A stretch of 64,000 nucleotides of DNA from the NCBI GenBank assembly GCA_020073245.1, contig JAIQFQ010000015.1, positions 1 to 64,000 on the forward strand, read 5' to 3'. Below the pieces are notes generated by a model. That model was not told where the DNA came from. It searched no databases and saw nothing but the letters and a program-made list of their open reading frames with translations. Every line of letters begins with the position of its first letter. Positions within the stretch are counted from its first letter, which is position 1. The position numbers were made by a program, and so were the translations under genes. Origin of the DNA: Terriglobia bacterium (GTDB lineage Bacteria > Acidobacteriota > Thermoanaerobaculia > Thermoanaerobaculales > Thermoanaerobaculaceae). Below are positions 1 to 8,800 of the stretch, in pieces.

Positions 1-486
1 GGCCAAGCGCTCCGGCCGCCGGCCTGGCACGCGGTAGCCGAACGAGCGCAGCAGTCCGCTGCTGGTATTCAGGCAGGCGGTCCGGCTGTTGACCAGGGTG
101 CGGCGCACCCGCAGCATCCCCCGCAGCCGTTGGGTCTCCTCGCGGCGATGCCGGATCGGGCAGAGCAGCGCCGGGTTGATGCGCATCAGCCTCGCCAACG
201 TCTCGGCGTCCACCTTATCGTTCCTCAAGGTGCTTTCCGCAATCAGCCGTACCCGCTGGGCGTTCGCCACAATGACCTCGTGACCGAGCCCAGTGAGGAT
301 CCGCGCCACCCAGGGCGGCAGCCCCGACGCCTCGACGCAGATGCGCATCGGCGCCCGACCTCCAAACCACCGCACGAACGACTTTTCGGTGGTCGGGATC
401 TTGGCTCGTTCGCTGGTCTCGCCGGACTCATCCACCACACAGACCTCACTCGACTTCAGGTGCAGGTCAATGCCACAATTCTCCAC
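1..486 (-). CDS. IS110-family (Piv/MooV-type DEDD) transposase, N-terminal part cut by window edge
   Basis: The reverse strand reads 162 uninterrupted codons from a GTG at 486 and runs off the window start. It opens with ENCGIDLHLKSSEVCVVDE, in which the first D is the first acidic residue of the RuvC-like DEDD fold. Next come VEASG (E) and a basic segment IAESTLRNDKVDAETLARL (D), the usual order in the IS110 N-terminal domain. The Tnp_IS110 C-terminal part with the catalytic serine would lie outside the window. Family enzymes move IS110 elements guided by a bridge RNA encoded in the non-coding end; relatives such as Piv of Moraxella invert DNA segments. The start codon directly abuts the 86-bp repeat at 487-572. 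Whether the full gene is intact cannot be seen. Confidence 0.85.
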   Translation of the reverse strand, partial: MENCGIDLHLKSSEVCVVDESGETSERAKIPTTEKSFVRWFGGRAPMRICVEASGLPPWVARILTGLGHEVIVANAQRVRLIAESTLRNDKVDAETLARLMRINPALLCPIRHRREETQRLRGMLRVRRTLVNSRTACLNTSSGLLRSFGYRVPGRRPERLA

Positions 487-572
487 GGTCGGTCTCCCTT
501 CGTCCTTGGGCCTCGAGCCCGTACGGGTTATATGGCGAGCTCTACGCTACGCCGCAAACCGGGAGACCGACC
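487..572. repeat. 86-bp repeat, copy A, bounded by 12-bp inverted repeats
   Basis: This segment begins with GGTCGGTCTCCC and ends with its exact reverse complement, enclosing a 62-bp core. A second copy at 2878-2963 differs at 7 of 86 positions by hand alignment. It touches the GTG of the IS110-type gene, which is where the bridge-RNA-encoding end of an IS110 element is expected. It could therefore be the non-coding element end, a bridge RNA locus or a recombination site; the sequence alone does not decide. Confidence 0.8.
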
Positions 573-592
573 TACTCATACAATCAGGTACC
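561..592. repeat. 32-bp inverted repeat, left arm of the protease-HEPN cassette
   Basis: The 32 bases here are the reverse complement of 2858-2889 with one mismatch. The outer 12 bases are the right end of the 86-bp repeat A and the inner 20 are unique flank. The pair encloses about 2.3 kb carrying the protease and HEPN genes, like terminal inverted repeats or the arms of an invertible segment. From 593 to about 810 I see no gene. Confidence 0.8.
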
Positions 593-870
593 GCTTCTAC
601 ATTCAACCTCGGTGAAAAGGAACCTCCTATCCGTGACCGCGCCAGCGTAGCCGACCGGCTGGTGGCTATTACGTTGCACCTTGTCGTGGTTGGTCTAGGA
701 TGGCTTGATGAGAGAACGAAGGCAGGAGATGTTACCTTGTGCGTTGGCCTTCGTAGCCTAGGTTCAACGGACGGTGAGAGAATGACACCGGGTACCGATC
801 TGGAGGAAACCTGGCCACCAGAAACGTACATCGCGGTTCACACCGTTGGGTACCGTTCTTTCCGGTCTTC

Positions 871-2214
871 TTGGCGGTTCTTGGCCTATGCGTAACCCGG
901 CCACTCGGTGCCCAGAATCCAGGTCGGCAGCATGCGCAGAAGGCTGCCAAACTGCCGCCGGCGTCGCTCACTCCGAGGGAGATATTCCAGCGCGTCTGTC
1001 CTTTTCTCCTGACCATCCTGACGTACGACGCGAAGGGTCAACCGGTCTCGCAGGGTAGCGCTTTTCTCATTGGGCGGGCCATGGCGGTAACGAATCTTCA
1101 CGTTCTCAAGTACGCACAGACGGCAGTCGCGAAATCCTTGGATCAGGGCGTCACGTACTCGGTTGCCAGAGTTGAGGGATTCAGCAGGCGAAGAGACGTG
1201 TGCCTGATCCGGTTGGCGACATCAGCGTGTCAGAGCGCGGGGGCGCCGGACTATGGGCCACCGTGCGGGCTTCCGGCGCGAACCTCGCTGAGCCTTGCGG
1301 TTGGCGACGAGATCTATGTGGCTGGCACTCCCAAGGGTCTCGAAGGAACGTTCTCCAAGGGAATGGTCACTGGACTGCGCAGTGAGCCTAGCCTTGTGCA
1401 GATTGACGCGCCAGTTTCCCCTGGCTCGAGTGGGGGCCCCCTGCTGAATGGCGCTGCGGAGGTTATCGGAGTCGTCGTCTCGACTCTCGTGGGCGGGCAG
1501 AACCTGAACTTTGCGGTTCCTATCGACGACCTCAGCTCGCTCGGCGAGCGTTCTGTCAATGTCCGGGAGGCAGGGGGAATCGCTGTCTACGACAAGGAGA
1601 GCGAAGGGCTTCAAGGAAATGTCAGGAGCGTGAAGACTTCATACAGGGAGTTCGGCTTCGATCGCAACAGTGGCAAGTATTACGAAGAACCGGCGAAGAC
1701 CGAACTCCTTGAGGAATATGACACGAGGGGAAACAAGGCCAAGCTGGAGATACGAGATCTCAACACCGGCAAGGTGAATGCTCTGTGTTGGGTTTTCGAT
1801 GCGGACGACCTACTTGCTGCAACAGGGGGATGTGACTCGGTAAGCCCGGTGCAGAAGACCAGCGTGGTTTCGCGCATGAGTCGGCTCTTTGGTGACCAGG
1901 TCGAGGTGCCCCTTGGACCGGGGTCCTCGATGACTTCGCGATATTCCGCTAGGGGTCTGACGGAAGAGCTGACACTGGACTCCCCTGCGGCATTCACCAG
2001 GACCTTGTATAGCTACACAAGTGAGCGGCGGATCAGCGAGGTGCGTGAGTTCGAGCGAGGCGGAGAACTGAGGGGGATCAGGAGGATTGTGTACCAGAAT
2101 GACCCGACCGGAAACTGGGTTCTCTCGAACGAGACATGGTTTTCGCCAAAGTACGAGCGCCTAGGCTGGACACCGTCCGCGAGAACCTATCGTGAGTTCA
2201 GGTACTACGAATGA
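871..2214 (+). CDS. Secreted trypsin-like (HtrA/Do-type) serine protease with unassigned C-terminal domain
   Basis: Residues about 40-225 form a chymotrypsin-fold domain with a complete triad: H77 in AVTNLHVL, D109 in RRRDVCLIRL and S187 in SPGSSGGPL. There is no PDZ domain. Residues 230-447 are beta-rich with repeated YDTRG/YTSERR/FRYYE segments that I do not recognise. Start: TTG at 871 is the first conventional start. The frame is open upstream to 778 and reads a signal-peptide-like stretch (HRWVPFFPVFLAVLGL ending PLGAQ) from a CTG at 811 that lies 3 nt behind GGAGGA. The true start may therefore be 811, giving an exported protein. Base composition is lower in G+C than the neighbourhood. 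It lies inside the 32-bp inverted repeats with the HEPN gene, suggesting acquisition. Its substrate is unknown; a stress or effector-protease role is inference. Confidence 0.8.
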   Translation: MAVLGLCVTRPLGAQNPGRQHAQKAAKLPPASLTPREIFQRVCPFLLTILTYDAKGQPVSQGSAFLIGRAMAVTNLHVLKYAQTAVAKSLDQGVTYSVARVEGFSRRRDVCLIRLATSACQSAGAPDYGPPCGLPARTSLSLAVGDEIYVAGTPKGLEGTFSKGMVTGLRSEPSLVQIDAPVSPGSSGGPLLNGAAEVIGVVVSTLVGGQNLNFAVPIDDLSSLGERSVNVREAGGIAVYDKESEGLQGNVRSVKTSYREFGFDRNSGKYYEEPAKTELLEEYDTRGNKAKLEIRDLNTGKVNALCWVFDADDLLAATGGCDSVSPVQKTSVVSRMSRLFGDQVEVPLGPGSSMTSRYSARGLTEELTLDSPAAFTRTLYSYTSERRISEVREFERGGELRGIRRIVYQNDPTGNWVLSNETWFSPKYERLGWTPSARTYREFRYYE

Positions 2215-2325
2215 CGCTGGTGTCAGCGATGAAGCCCCGTGCCGCCATGGCTCGAGCGATAGCCCAGATGCGAACGTCGCGTGAGTCGTGGCAGGCTGCC
2301 ACAGGAGGACCGTTGGGGGCGCGGT

Positions 2326-2826
2326 ATGTCGAGTGACGTGCCCACTGGAAAGGACGCGATCGCTGCTCCCGTTGGCGTACGCGCAGATCTGACCCCACTG
2401 GGATTCCACCACTACTCCGAGCAGTTCCTCGAGGCCGCCAGAACCGTCCGGAAGTATCCGGGATTCTCGCCAGTGCGTTACTACCTGTACTGCCATTCAA
2501 TTGAACTCGTGCTGAAGGCCTACCTTCTTGCCAAGGGCGTCTCGGTGACGGATCTCCGTTCAAAGTCGCTGGGGCACAACTTGGAGGGGGTCGTGTCCCG
2601 CGCGAATAAGGCTGGGCTCGCGTCCGTGGCGTCGGTAACCGCAGACGAGTGGGTGGCGCTCTTGCGAGCCAACGCTTACTACCAGAAGAAAGGGTTCGAA
2701 TACTTCCAGATCAAGCAGGTGGTCCGTACGATGAGCCACACACACACGTTACCGGATCTGGGTGTCCTGGACTCTCTTGCCGAGCGCCTCGGGCAACTGA
2801 TCAGAGCGATCTGTATCGAGGCGTAA
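2326..2826 (+). CDS. HEPN-domain protein
   Basis: The 166-residue product carries a helical HEPN signature, RYYLYCHSIELVLKAYLLAKG, at about residues 51-71, with R and H spaced as in Rx(4-6)H. The R-x5-H pair sits on the helix with the SIEL motif rather than at the usual C-terminal position, so RNase activity is uncertain. HEPN proteins are often RNases, toxins or nucleotide-binding partners in conflict systems. No antitoxin or nucleotidyltransferase partner is visible beside it. ATG 2326 is preferred because the extension from a GTG at 2281 has no better ribosome-binding site. It follows the protease on the same strand inside the inverted-repeat-bounded segment and shares its lower G+C. Whether the two genes act together is unknown. 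Confidence 0.7.
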   Translation: MSSDVPTGKDAIAAPVGVRADLTPLGFHHYSEQFLEAARTVRKYPGFSPVRYYLYCHSIELVLKAYLLAKGVSVTDLRSKSLGHNLEGVVSRANKAGLASVASVTADEWVALLRANAYYQKKGFEYFQIKQVVRTMSHTHTLPDLGVLDSLAERLGQLIRAICIEA

Positions 2827-2857
2827 GTTGGTCTCATAGGTACCCCATAGCTAGATA

Positions 2858-2889
2858 GGTACCTGATTGCATGAGTAGGTCGGTCTCCC
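2858..2889. repeat. 32-bp inverted repeat, right arm of the protease-HEPN cassette
   Basis: This is the reverse complement of 561-592 with a single mismatch. Its outer 12 bases are the left end of repeat copy B. Just inside, 2838-2860 carries two AGGTACC words flanking a short A+T-rich stretch. Confidence 0.8.
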
Positions 2890-2963
2890 TTAATCCTTGG
2901 GCTTCGAGCCCGTACGGTTTATCTGGCGAGTTCTACGCTACCCCGCAAACCGGGAGACCGACC
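2878..2963. repeat. 86-bp repeat, copy B, without an adjacent transposase
   Basis: Same + strand orientation as copy A (487-572), with identical 12-bp inverted ends. The unique 20-bp flank that lies to the right of the core in copy A lies, inverted, to the left of the core here, so the core is flipped relative to that flank between the two copies. No transposase fragment adjoins this copy. Confidence 0.8.
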
Positions 2964-3085
2964 TCCTCGTAGAGGCATCACCTTCTCACCTTCTTCTTCG
3001 CCCGTCGCGGTCCTGTGCTGTCCGACCACGAATCTAGCACTCTCCCTTCGCGGGGACGCGGCAGCAGCCTGGTTTGGACTCCGGG

Positions 3086-3865
3086 TCACTCGGTCGATTT
3101 GGCGCGTCTGAACCAAGCGAGCTCCTCGACGTTGCCGGCGGGGCCGGGGATCGGCGAGGGGATGCGGCCGCGGCACTCCAACCCCAGCTCGCGCGCCGCG
3201 TCCAGCACCGACACGATTGCGGCTTCCCGCACCTCCGGGTCGCGCACGACGCCGCCCTTGCCGACCTGGTCGCGCCCCGCTTCGAACTGCGGCTTGATCA
3301 GCGCCACCAGATCGCCGTCCGGCGCGAGGACCCGCACCAGGGCCGGCAGCACCAGCCGGAGCGAGATGAACGAGACGTCCACGGTCAGGAGCTCGAACGG
3401 TCCCGGCACGTCGGTCTCGGCGAGCAGCCGGGCGTTGATGCCCTCCATGACGACGACGCGGGGGTCCTGCCTGAGATGCCAGTCGAGTTGCCCGTGGCCG
3501 ACGTCGAGCGCCACGACCTGCGCTGCGCCGCGTTCGAGCATCACGTCCGTGAAGCCGCCCGTCGAGGCTCCGACATCTAGACAGCGCCTGCCGGCCGGGT
3601 CGATCCCGAACGCATCGAGCGCAGCGGCCAGCTTGACGCCGCCCCGCGACACCCAGGGATGGTCCGGGCCGATCACCTCGATCCGCATATCGGGGCCGAC
3701 CGCCTTCCCGGCCTTGTCGGCACGCTCGCCCTCGACTCGAACCAGGCCGGCCAGGATGAGGCTCTGGGCCCGGGCCCGCGACGGCGCGAGGCCGCGCTCG
3801 ACGAGCGCCTGGTCCAACCGCACTCGTGCCTTGGCCACGAGCGATGCTAGCATTGCGCCGATCAT
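3086..3865 (-). CDS. tlyA: TlyA-family rRNA 2'-O-methyltransferase
   Basis: An S4 RNA-binding domain (RVRLDQALVERGLAPSRARA) at about residues 15-75 is followed by a FtsJ/RrmJ-type methyltransferase domain with the SAM motif CLDVGASTGGFTDVML. VSRGGVKL, the second acidic motif region and LIKPQFE supply the K-D-K-E tetrad expected of the family. TlyA enzymes methylate 16S and/or 23S rRNA in the cytoplasm; some members are haemolysin-like. Start choice is open: ATG 3865 has GGAGAGG about 12 nt upstream; ATG 3853 or GTG 3838 would remove the overlap with the divergent ubiA-type gene. If 3865 is right, its start codon and the opposite ATG at 3864 share one CATG. Confidence 0.9.
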   Translation of the reverse strand: MIGAMLASLVAKARVRLDQALVERGLAPSRARAQSLILAGLVRVEGERADKAGKAVGPDMRIEVIGPDHPWVSRGGVKLAAALDAFGIDPAGRRCLDVGASTGGFTDVMLERGAAQVVALDVGHGQLDWHLRQDPRVVVMEGINARLLAETDVPGPFELLTVDVSFISLRLVLPALVRVLAPDGDLVALIKPQFEAGRDQVGKGGVVRDPEVREAAIVSVLDAARELGLECRGRIPSPIPGPAGNVEELAWFRRAKSTE

Positions 3866-4739
3866 GCTGGCGAAGCACCTCTCCGCCGTGGTCAGGGCCA
3901 TGCGACCGCGCCACTGGCTCAAGAACGGGTTCGTCATCGCGCCGGCTGTCTTTGCGGGGCACGCCCTTCACGCGCCGGCGATGCTGAGGGCCGTCTCGGT
4001 GGCGTTTGCCTTCTGCCTCGTGTCCTCGGCCGGCTACCTGGTCAACGACGTGCTCGACCGGGAGGCCGACCGCAACGATCCGGTCAAACGGTTCCGTCCG
4101 GTCGCGAGCGGCGAGATGTCGGTCACGGCCGCGCTGCTCTGGGGGGCGCTCCTCTACGTGCTCGCCTTCGCGGCGGCCCTCAGGAGTGGCCGGAACGTAC
4201 TCCTGCTCCTGGTCGGGTACGTGGTGCTGACACTCCTCTACTCGCTCTTGCTGAAGGCGATCGCCGTCGTGGACGCGATGGCACTCGCCACGGGTTTTCT
4301 GCTGCGGCTGGTCGCCGGGGCGGTCGCGATCCCGGTGACGATCTCACAGTGGCTCATCGTGTGCGGCTTCCTCCTCGCGCTCCTGCTGGCGTTCGGCAAG
4401 CGCCTCCCGGAGGCCGACCACCCCGGCAGCCGTTCGCCCAGCTATCCGCAGTCGTACCTCCACGACGTCGTCACGATGCTGGCCGGGGTCACCCTCGTCG
4501 CCTACACGCTGTATACGGTCGCGCCGGACACGACGCGCAAGCTGGGCGGCTCGAACGCGCTGCTGTTGACGGTCCCGCTCGTGCTGTTCGGGATCATGCG
4601 ATACCTCCTGCTGCTCCACAGGGAAGGCGCGCAGGACCCGACCGCCACGCTCTTCCGCGACCGCCCCTTGCTGGTGACGGTTCTTCTCTGGATGGTGGTG
4701 GCCGGCGCCATCGTGTACACCGCCGGAGGCGCGAGGTGA
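3864..4739 (+). CDS. UbiA-family decaprenyl-phosphate phosphoribosyltransferase-like membrane enzyme
   Basis: The 291-residue integral membrane prenyltransferase begins MLAKHLSAVVRAMRPRHWLKN, typical of the DPPR-synthase branch of UbiA. The first Asp-rich motif NDVLDREADR (61-70) is followed by NDPVKRFRPVASGEMS, the signature of enzymes that put phosphoribose from PRPP onto a polyprenyl phosphate. About eight hydrophobic segments follow. Such enzymes make polyprenyl-phosphoryl pentose donors for GT-C glycosyltransferases, which fits the giant GT encoded just downstream. Its stop overlaps the GTG of the next gene (GTGA), so the two are translationally coupled. Substrate assignment is by family; a quinone or heme prenyltransferase is less likely because of the RPRHWLKN and KRFRPVASG motifs. 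Confidence 0.85.
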   Translation: MLAKHLSAVVRAMRPRHWLKNGFVIAPAVFAGHALHAPAMLRAVSVAFAFCLVSSAGYLVNDVLDREADRNDPVKRFRPVASGEMSVTAALLWGALLYVLAFAAALRSGRNVLLLLVGYVVLTLLYSLLLKAIAVVDAMALATGFLLRLVAGAVAIPVTISQWLIVCGFLLALLLAFGKRLPEADHPGSRSPSYPQSYLHDVVTMLAGVTLVAYTLYTVAPDTTRKLGGSNALLLTVPLVLFGIMRYLLLLHREGAQDPTATLFRDRPLLVTVLLWMVVAGAIVYTAGGAR

Positions 4740-5842
4740 GGAGCCGGGTTGCTGTCGTGCGCACGAGGCCGGAAACCGTCCTTGCCGATATCGGCCGCCT
4801 CTGCGGGCTCGCCGGCCTGAAGGACGCGCTCCGGCCCGGTGCCACGACGATCCTGAAGGACAACATCTCGTGGCACTATCCGTTCCCCGGCGCCAACACG
4901 ACGCCCTGGCAGCTCGAGGGAACGATCCAGGCGCTGCGGGCGGACGGCCTTTCCGATCTGGTCTGCGTCCAGAACAACACCGTCGTGACCAACCCGAAGA
5001 AGGGCGAGCGCCTCAACGGTTACCTGGGCGTGCTCGAGCACTACGGCATCCCAGTCCGGTACAACTGCGACCCCGACGACCTCAAGTGGGTGCGCTACGA
5101 ACCCAAGGGCGAGATGCTCGCCCTGCACAAGATCTTCCCGCACGGCATCCACATCCCGGAGTTCTTTTTCGGCACCAACATCGTGCACCTGCCGACAGCG
5201 AAGTGCCACATCTACACGACCACCACCGGCGCGATGAAGAATGCCTTCGGCGGCCTGCTCGCGACCCGCCGCCACTACACGCACACCTGGATTCACGAGA
5301 CGCTCGTGGACCTCCTCACGATCCAGAAGGAGATCCACACCGGGCTGTTTGCCGTCATGGACGGGACGACCGTAGGCAACGGGCCCGGCCCCCGCACGAT
5401 GATTCCGGTCCGCAAGGACGTCATGCTGGCTGCCGCTGACCAGGTTGCCATCGACGCGGTCTCCGCACGGATGATGGGGTTCGACCCTCTATCCATCCGC
5501 TACCTCGCGCTCGCGCAGGAGCGCGGGCTGGGTGTCGCGGATCCGCGCGACATCGAGGTCGTGGGCGACGTTGACGCCGCGAGTGAGAACTGGCGCTTCT
5601 CGGTGGGCGACAACCTGGCGAGCCGGGTGGGCGACGTGCTCTGGTTCGGTCCGCTCAAGCGATTGCAGAAGCTCTTCTTCCACACGCCGCTCGTCTACGT
5701 CTTCGTCGCCGGGTCGTACTTCTACCACGACTTCCTCTGGTACCCGGTCCTGGGCAGGCGCAGGGTGCGCGAGTTTCTGCGGACGTCTCCCTGGGGCGCG
5801 CTCTTCGCACGGTACCTGAGCAGCCAGGCCGGCGCGGTCTGA
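4736..5842 (+). CDS. DUF362-domain protein (first copy)
   Basis: GTG 4736 overlaps the upstream stop in GTGA, with GGAGG upstream. The 368-residue product shows the DUF362 core: KDNISWHYPFP near the N-terminus, HLPTAKCHIYTTTTGAMKN, AVMDGTTVGNGPGP, and AADQVAIDAVSARMMGFDP. The last about 80 residues are hydrophobic or aromatic (FFHTPLVYVFVAGSYFYHDF) and may contact membrane. DUF362 proteins lack a settled biochemical role. No ferredoxin cysteine cluster is present, unlike some relatives. A second DUF362 gene (10718-11749) sits on the other side of the giant glycosyltransferase, which ties both to the glycan region by context only. Confidence 0.8.
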   Translation: MRSRVAVVRTRPETVLADIGRLCGLAGLKDALRPGATTILKDNISWHYPFPGANTTPWQLEGTIQALRADGLSDLVCVQNNTVVTNPKKGERLNGYLGVLEHYGIPVRYNCDPDDLKWVRYEPKGEMLALHKIFPHGIHIPEFFFGTNIVHLPTAKCHIYTTTTGAMKNAFGGLLATRRHYTHTWIHETLVDLLTIQKEIHTGLFAVMDGTTVGNGPGPRTMIPVRKDVMLAAADQVAIDAVSARMMGFDPLSIRYLALAQERGLGVADPRDIEVVGDVDAASENWRFSVGDNLASRVGDVLWFGPLKRLQKLFFHTPLVYVFVAGSYFYHDFLWYPVLGRRRVREFLRTSPWGALFARYLSSQAGAV

Positions 5843-5870
5843 GGAGGGGCGCCCCGTCGATGCGCGGCCA

Positions 5871-8800
5871 ATGAGAGTGGCACTTACCCGGGCCCGGATC
5901 GCTGCGCTCGCGCTCCTTGCGGTCGCTCTTGCGGTCCGTCTCTACGGCCTCAACTTCGATCAGTCCCACTTCTTCCACCCCGACGAGCGCCGCATCGCAG
6001 AAGCGGTCATCCACCTGTCGTTCCGGCCCCTGCAGCTCGACCCCCACTTTTTCGCCTACGGCTCGTTCCCCTTCTACGTCACCAAGCTCGTCACCTCGGT
6101 GCTGTCGAACGTGAAGCCATGGTTAGGGACGTACGACGGCGCCGTGCTTACCGGACGCGCGCTCTCGGCGATCTGGGGAACCGCAACGGTCGCGCTTTTG
6201 ATGCTCCTCGCGCGGCGCCTCTTCGGGAGTCGCACCGCGCTGCTCGCCGGGGCGCTGCTGGGCGCTACCGTGCTTCACGTGCAGAACTCGCACTTCGCGA
6301 CCAACGACGTTGCGCTGACCTTCCTCGTTCTTCTCTCGCTCGTCTGCATGGTCGCGATCAGCGAGAGCGGCAGCATCCGCGCTTACGCCGCCGCCGGTGC
6401 GGCCATCGGCCTCGCCGTCGCCACGAAGTTCAGCGCGCTCCCGCTGTTCGTCCCGCTCGCTGTGGCGACGGTGCTGCGCTGGCGGAAGGAGCGCACGCTG
6501 TCCCGGGCGCTCGGGTGCCTTGGCGTCGCGGGCGCCTGCGCCCTGGCCGCATTCGCCATCGCCGAGCCATACGCTCTCCTCGACTCCAACGCATGGTTCC
6601 ACGACATCGCAGAGCAGAGCCACATGGTCCGCAACGCGGGTGATCTTCCCTACACCAACCAGTACGTGAGCGTTCCGAAGGTCCTGTACGACCTTCGTGA
6701 GATGGTCGTCTGGGGGATGGGACCCCTGCTCGGCCTCGCCGCCGTCATCGGGACGGCCCGCCGTTTGCGGCCGAAGCCCGGGCCGGTCTCCACCGCGGAT
6801 TGGATCCTGCTCGCGTGGGTCGTGCCCTTTTTCGCGGTTACGTGCTCTTTCGACGTCAAGTTCGTCCGCTATCTCTTGCCGATCTACCCGCCGCTGGTCC
6901 TGTGGGCGGCGGCGTGGTTGCAGGGGTGGGCCGAGAGGGCTCGGGCGGGGCGCTGGGCCCGCGGCGTGGTGGTGGCCGGTACCGCTGCCTACCTCCTCGC
7001 ATTTCTCGCCATCTACGCACGCCCCCACTCGGCGGTCACAGCCTCGACGTGGTTCTACGACCACGCGGAGGCCGGGTCGAAGGTCTTGACCCAGGACTGG
7101 GACGAGGGGTTCCCGTTCAGCCTGCCCGGGCACCAACCGGACCGCTTCAAGGTTGTCCAGTTCGGGTTCTACGAGACCGACTCGCCGGCCAAGGTCAAGC
7201 ACCTCGCCAACGAGCTGGCGTCCTCCGACTGGTTGGTCCTCCAGACCAAGAGGCTCTACGGTGCGATCAGCCGCGTGCCGAAGAAGTTCCCTCTCACCGA
7301 CAACTTCTTCCGGGAGCTCTTCGCGGGAGACCTCGGCTACACGCTGGTGAAGGAGGTTGCCTCCCGCCCGGAGCTGTTCGGCATCCAGCTCCCAACCGAA
7401 CTTGCCGACGAGTCCTTCTCCGTCTACGACCACCCGAAGGCGGTCATCTTTCGCAACTCCGGCCGCCTCGGCTCCGCCGCGCTCGAGACGAAGATCCGCA
7501 ACGGCCTGCCGTCCCAACCGGTTTCCAGGTCCGCCATGCTCCGCGCCGCGGCGAGCGGGAGCACGGCCGGGAGCGCCGATGGCTTAATCCGTGCCTCGCT
7601 GCTGGCAACGATCCTGTGCGTGCTCCTGCTCGAGGCGCTTGGCGTGGCGACCTACGCGGTGCTGCGCGCCGCTTTGCCGGCGCGTCCCGGCGTGTATGCG
7701 CTCGCCAAGGTCGTCGGTGCGCTCTGTTTCGTCTACCTGCCGTGGCTCGCGACGAGTCTCGGCGTCACCTCGTTCTCTCGGCCCGTACTGCTGGCTACCG
7801 TGGTGGGGATCGTCGCTGGCGGGTGGCTCGCGGGTCGATCCCGCCGCGAGCCCTGGCCGGAGCGCGCCGAGCTTATCGCGAGTGAGGTGGCGTTCTGGGG
7901 TGTGTTCGCGTTCTTCCTGGCCTTGAGGTTGCTCAATCCCGAGGTGTTCTGGGGCGAGAAACCGATGGACTTCTCCTTCCTCAACACCCTTTACCGCGCC
8001 GATGCTTTGCCACCGCCGGAGCCGTGGTTCGCGGGCTCGCCGCTCATGTACACCTACTTCGGCCACTACGCCGTGGCCGCCGTCGGCAAGGCGCTGGCGA
8101 TCCAGCCTTCCGTGATGTTCAACCTCGGCATCGTGATGGTTGCCGGCATGACCGCGGCGGCCCTGTTCGCGGCCGGGGCGCTCATCGGCGGCAGTTGGCG
8201 ATTCGGAGCCACGGCGGCCGCGGTCACGCTGTTCCTCGGCAACCTCTCGGGGGTGGGCGAGGTACTGCACCGCCGGGCCGTCAACTTCGACTACTTCTGG
8301 GCGACATCGCGGGTCATTCCCGAGACGATCAACGAGTACCCATTCTGGAGCTTCGTTTTTGCCGACCTCCACGCGCACGTCCTGGTGATGCCGTGGGCCG
8401 TGGGCTTCATCGCCCTGCTCGCCCTCTGGCTCGGCCGTCGAGCCGAGCCGACCGCCGCTCGGCCGCGGACGGCCGCAACAGTGCTGCTCGTGCTCTCCGC
8501 CCTCATGCTTGGCGCGCTCACGGTCACGAACGGCTGGAGCATGCCGACCTATCTCGCCCTCCTGCTGACTCTCCTCGGAGCCGACTGGCTGGTTCACCGC
8601 GCTCACGGAGGCGTGACCCGTGTCCTCCGCACCGCCTTCGTATCGGTTGTCCTGCCGGCGACGGCGATCATCGGCGGGGCGCTCCTCGGTTTCCGCCCCT
8701 TCTGGCGGCACTTTTCCCTGCCCGCACGGCACTGGGGGCCCGAAGTCGGTCCCTACGCCCCTCCGGCGGACGTGCTCACGATCTTCGGCGGGTTTCTTGT

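Noticed and set aside
782..895. Short ATG-initiated frame overlapping the protease leader
   Set aside because: 37 codons, other frame, no recognisable features; the overlapping signal-peptide-like frame is a better explanation.
2919..3971. 350-codon reverse-strand frame over tlyA
   Set aside because: It is out of frame with the clear TlyA motifs and has Arg/Gly-rich shadow composition.
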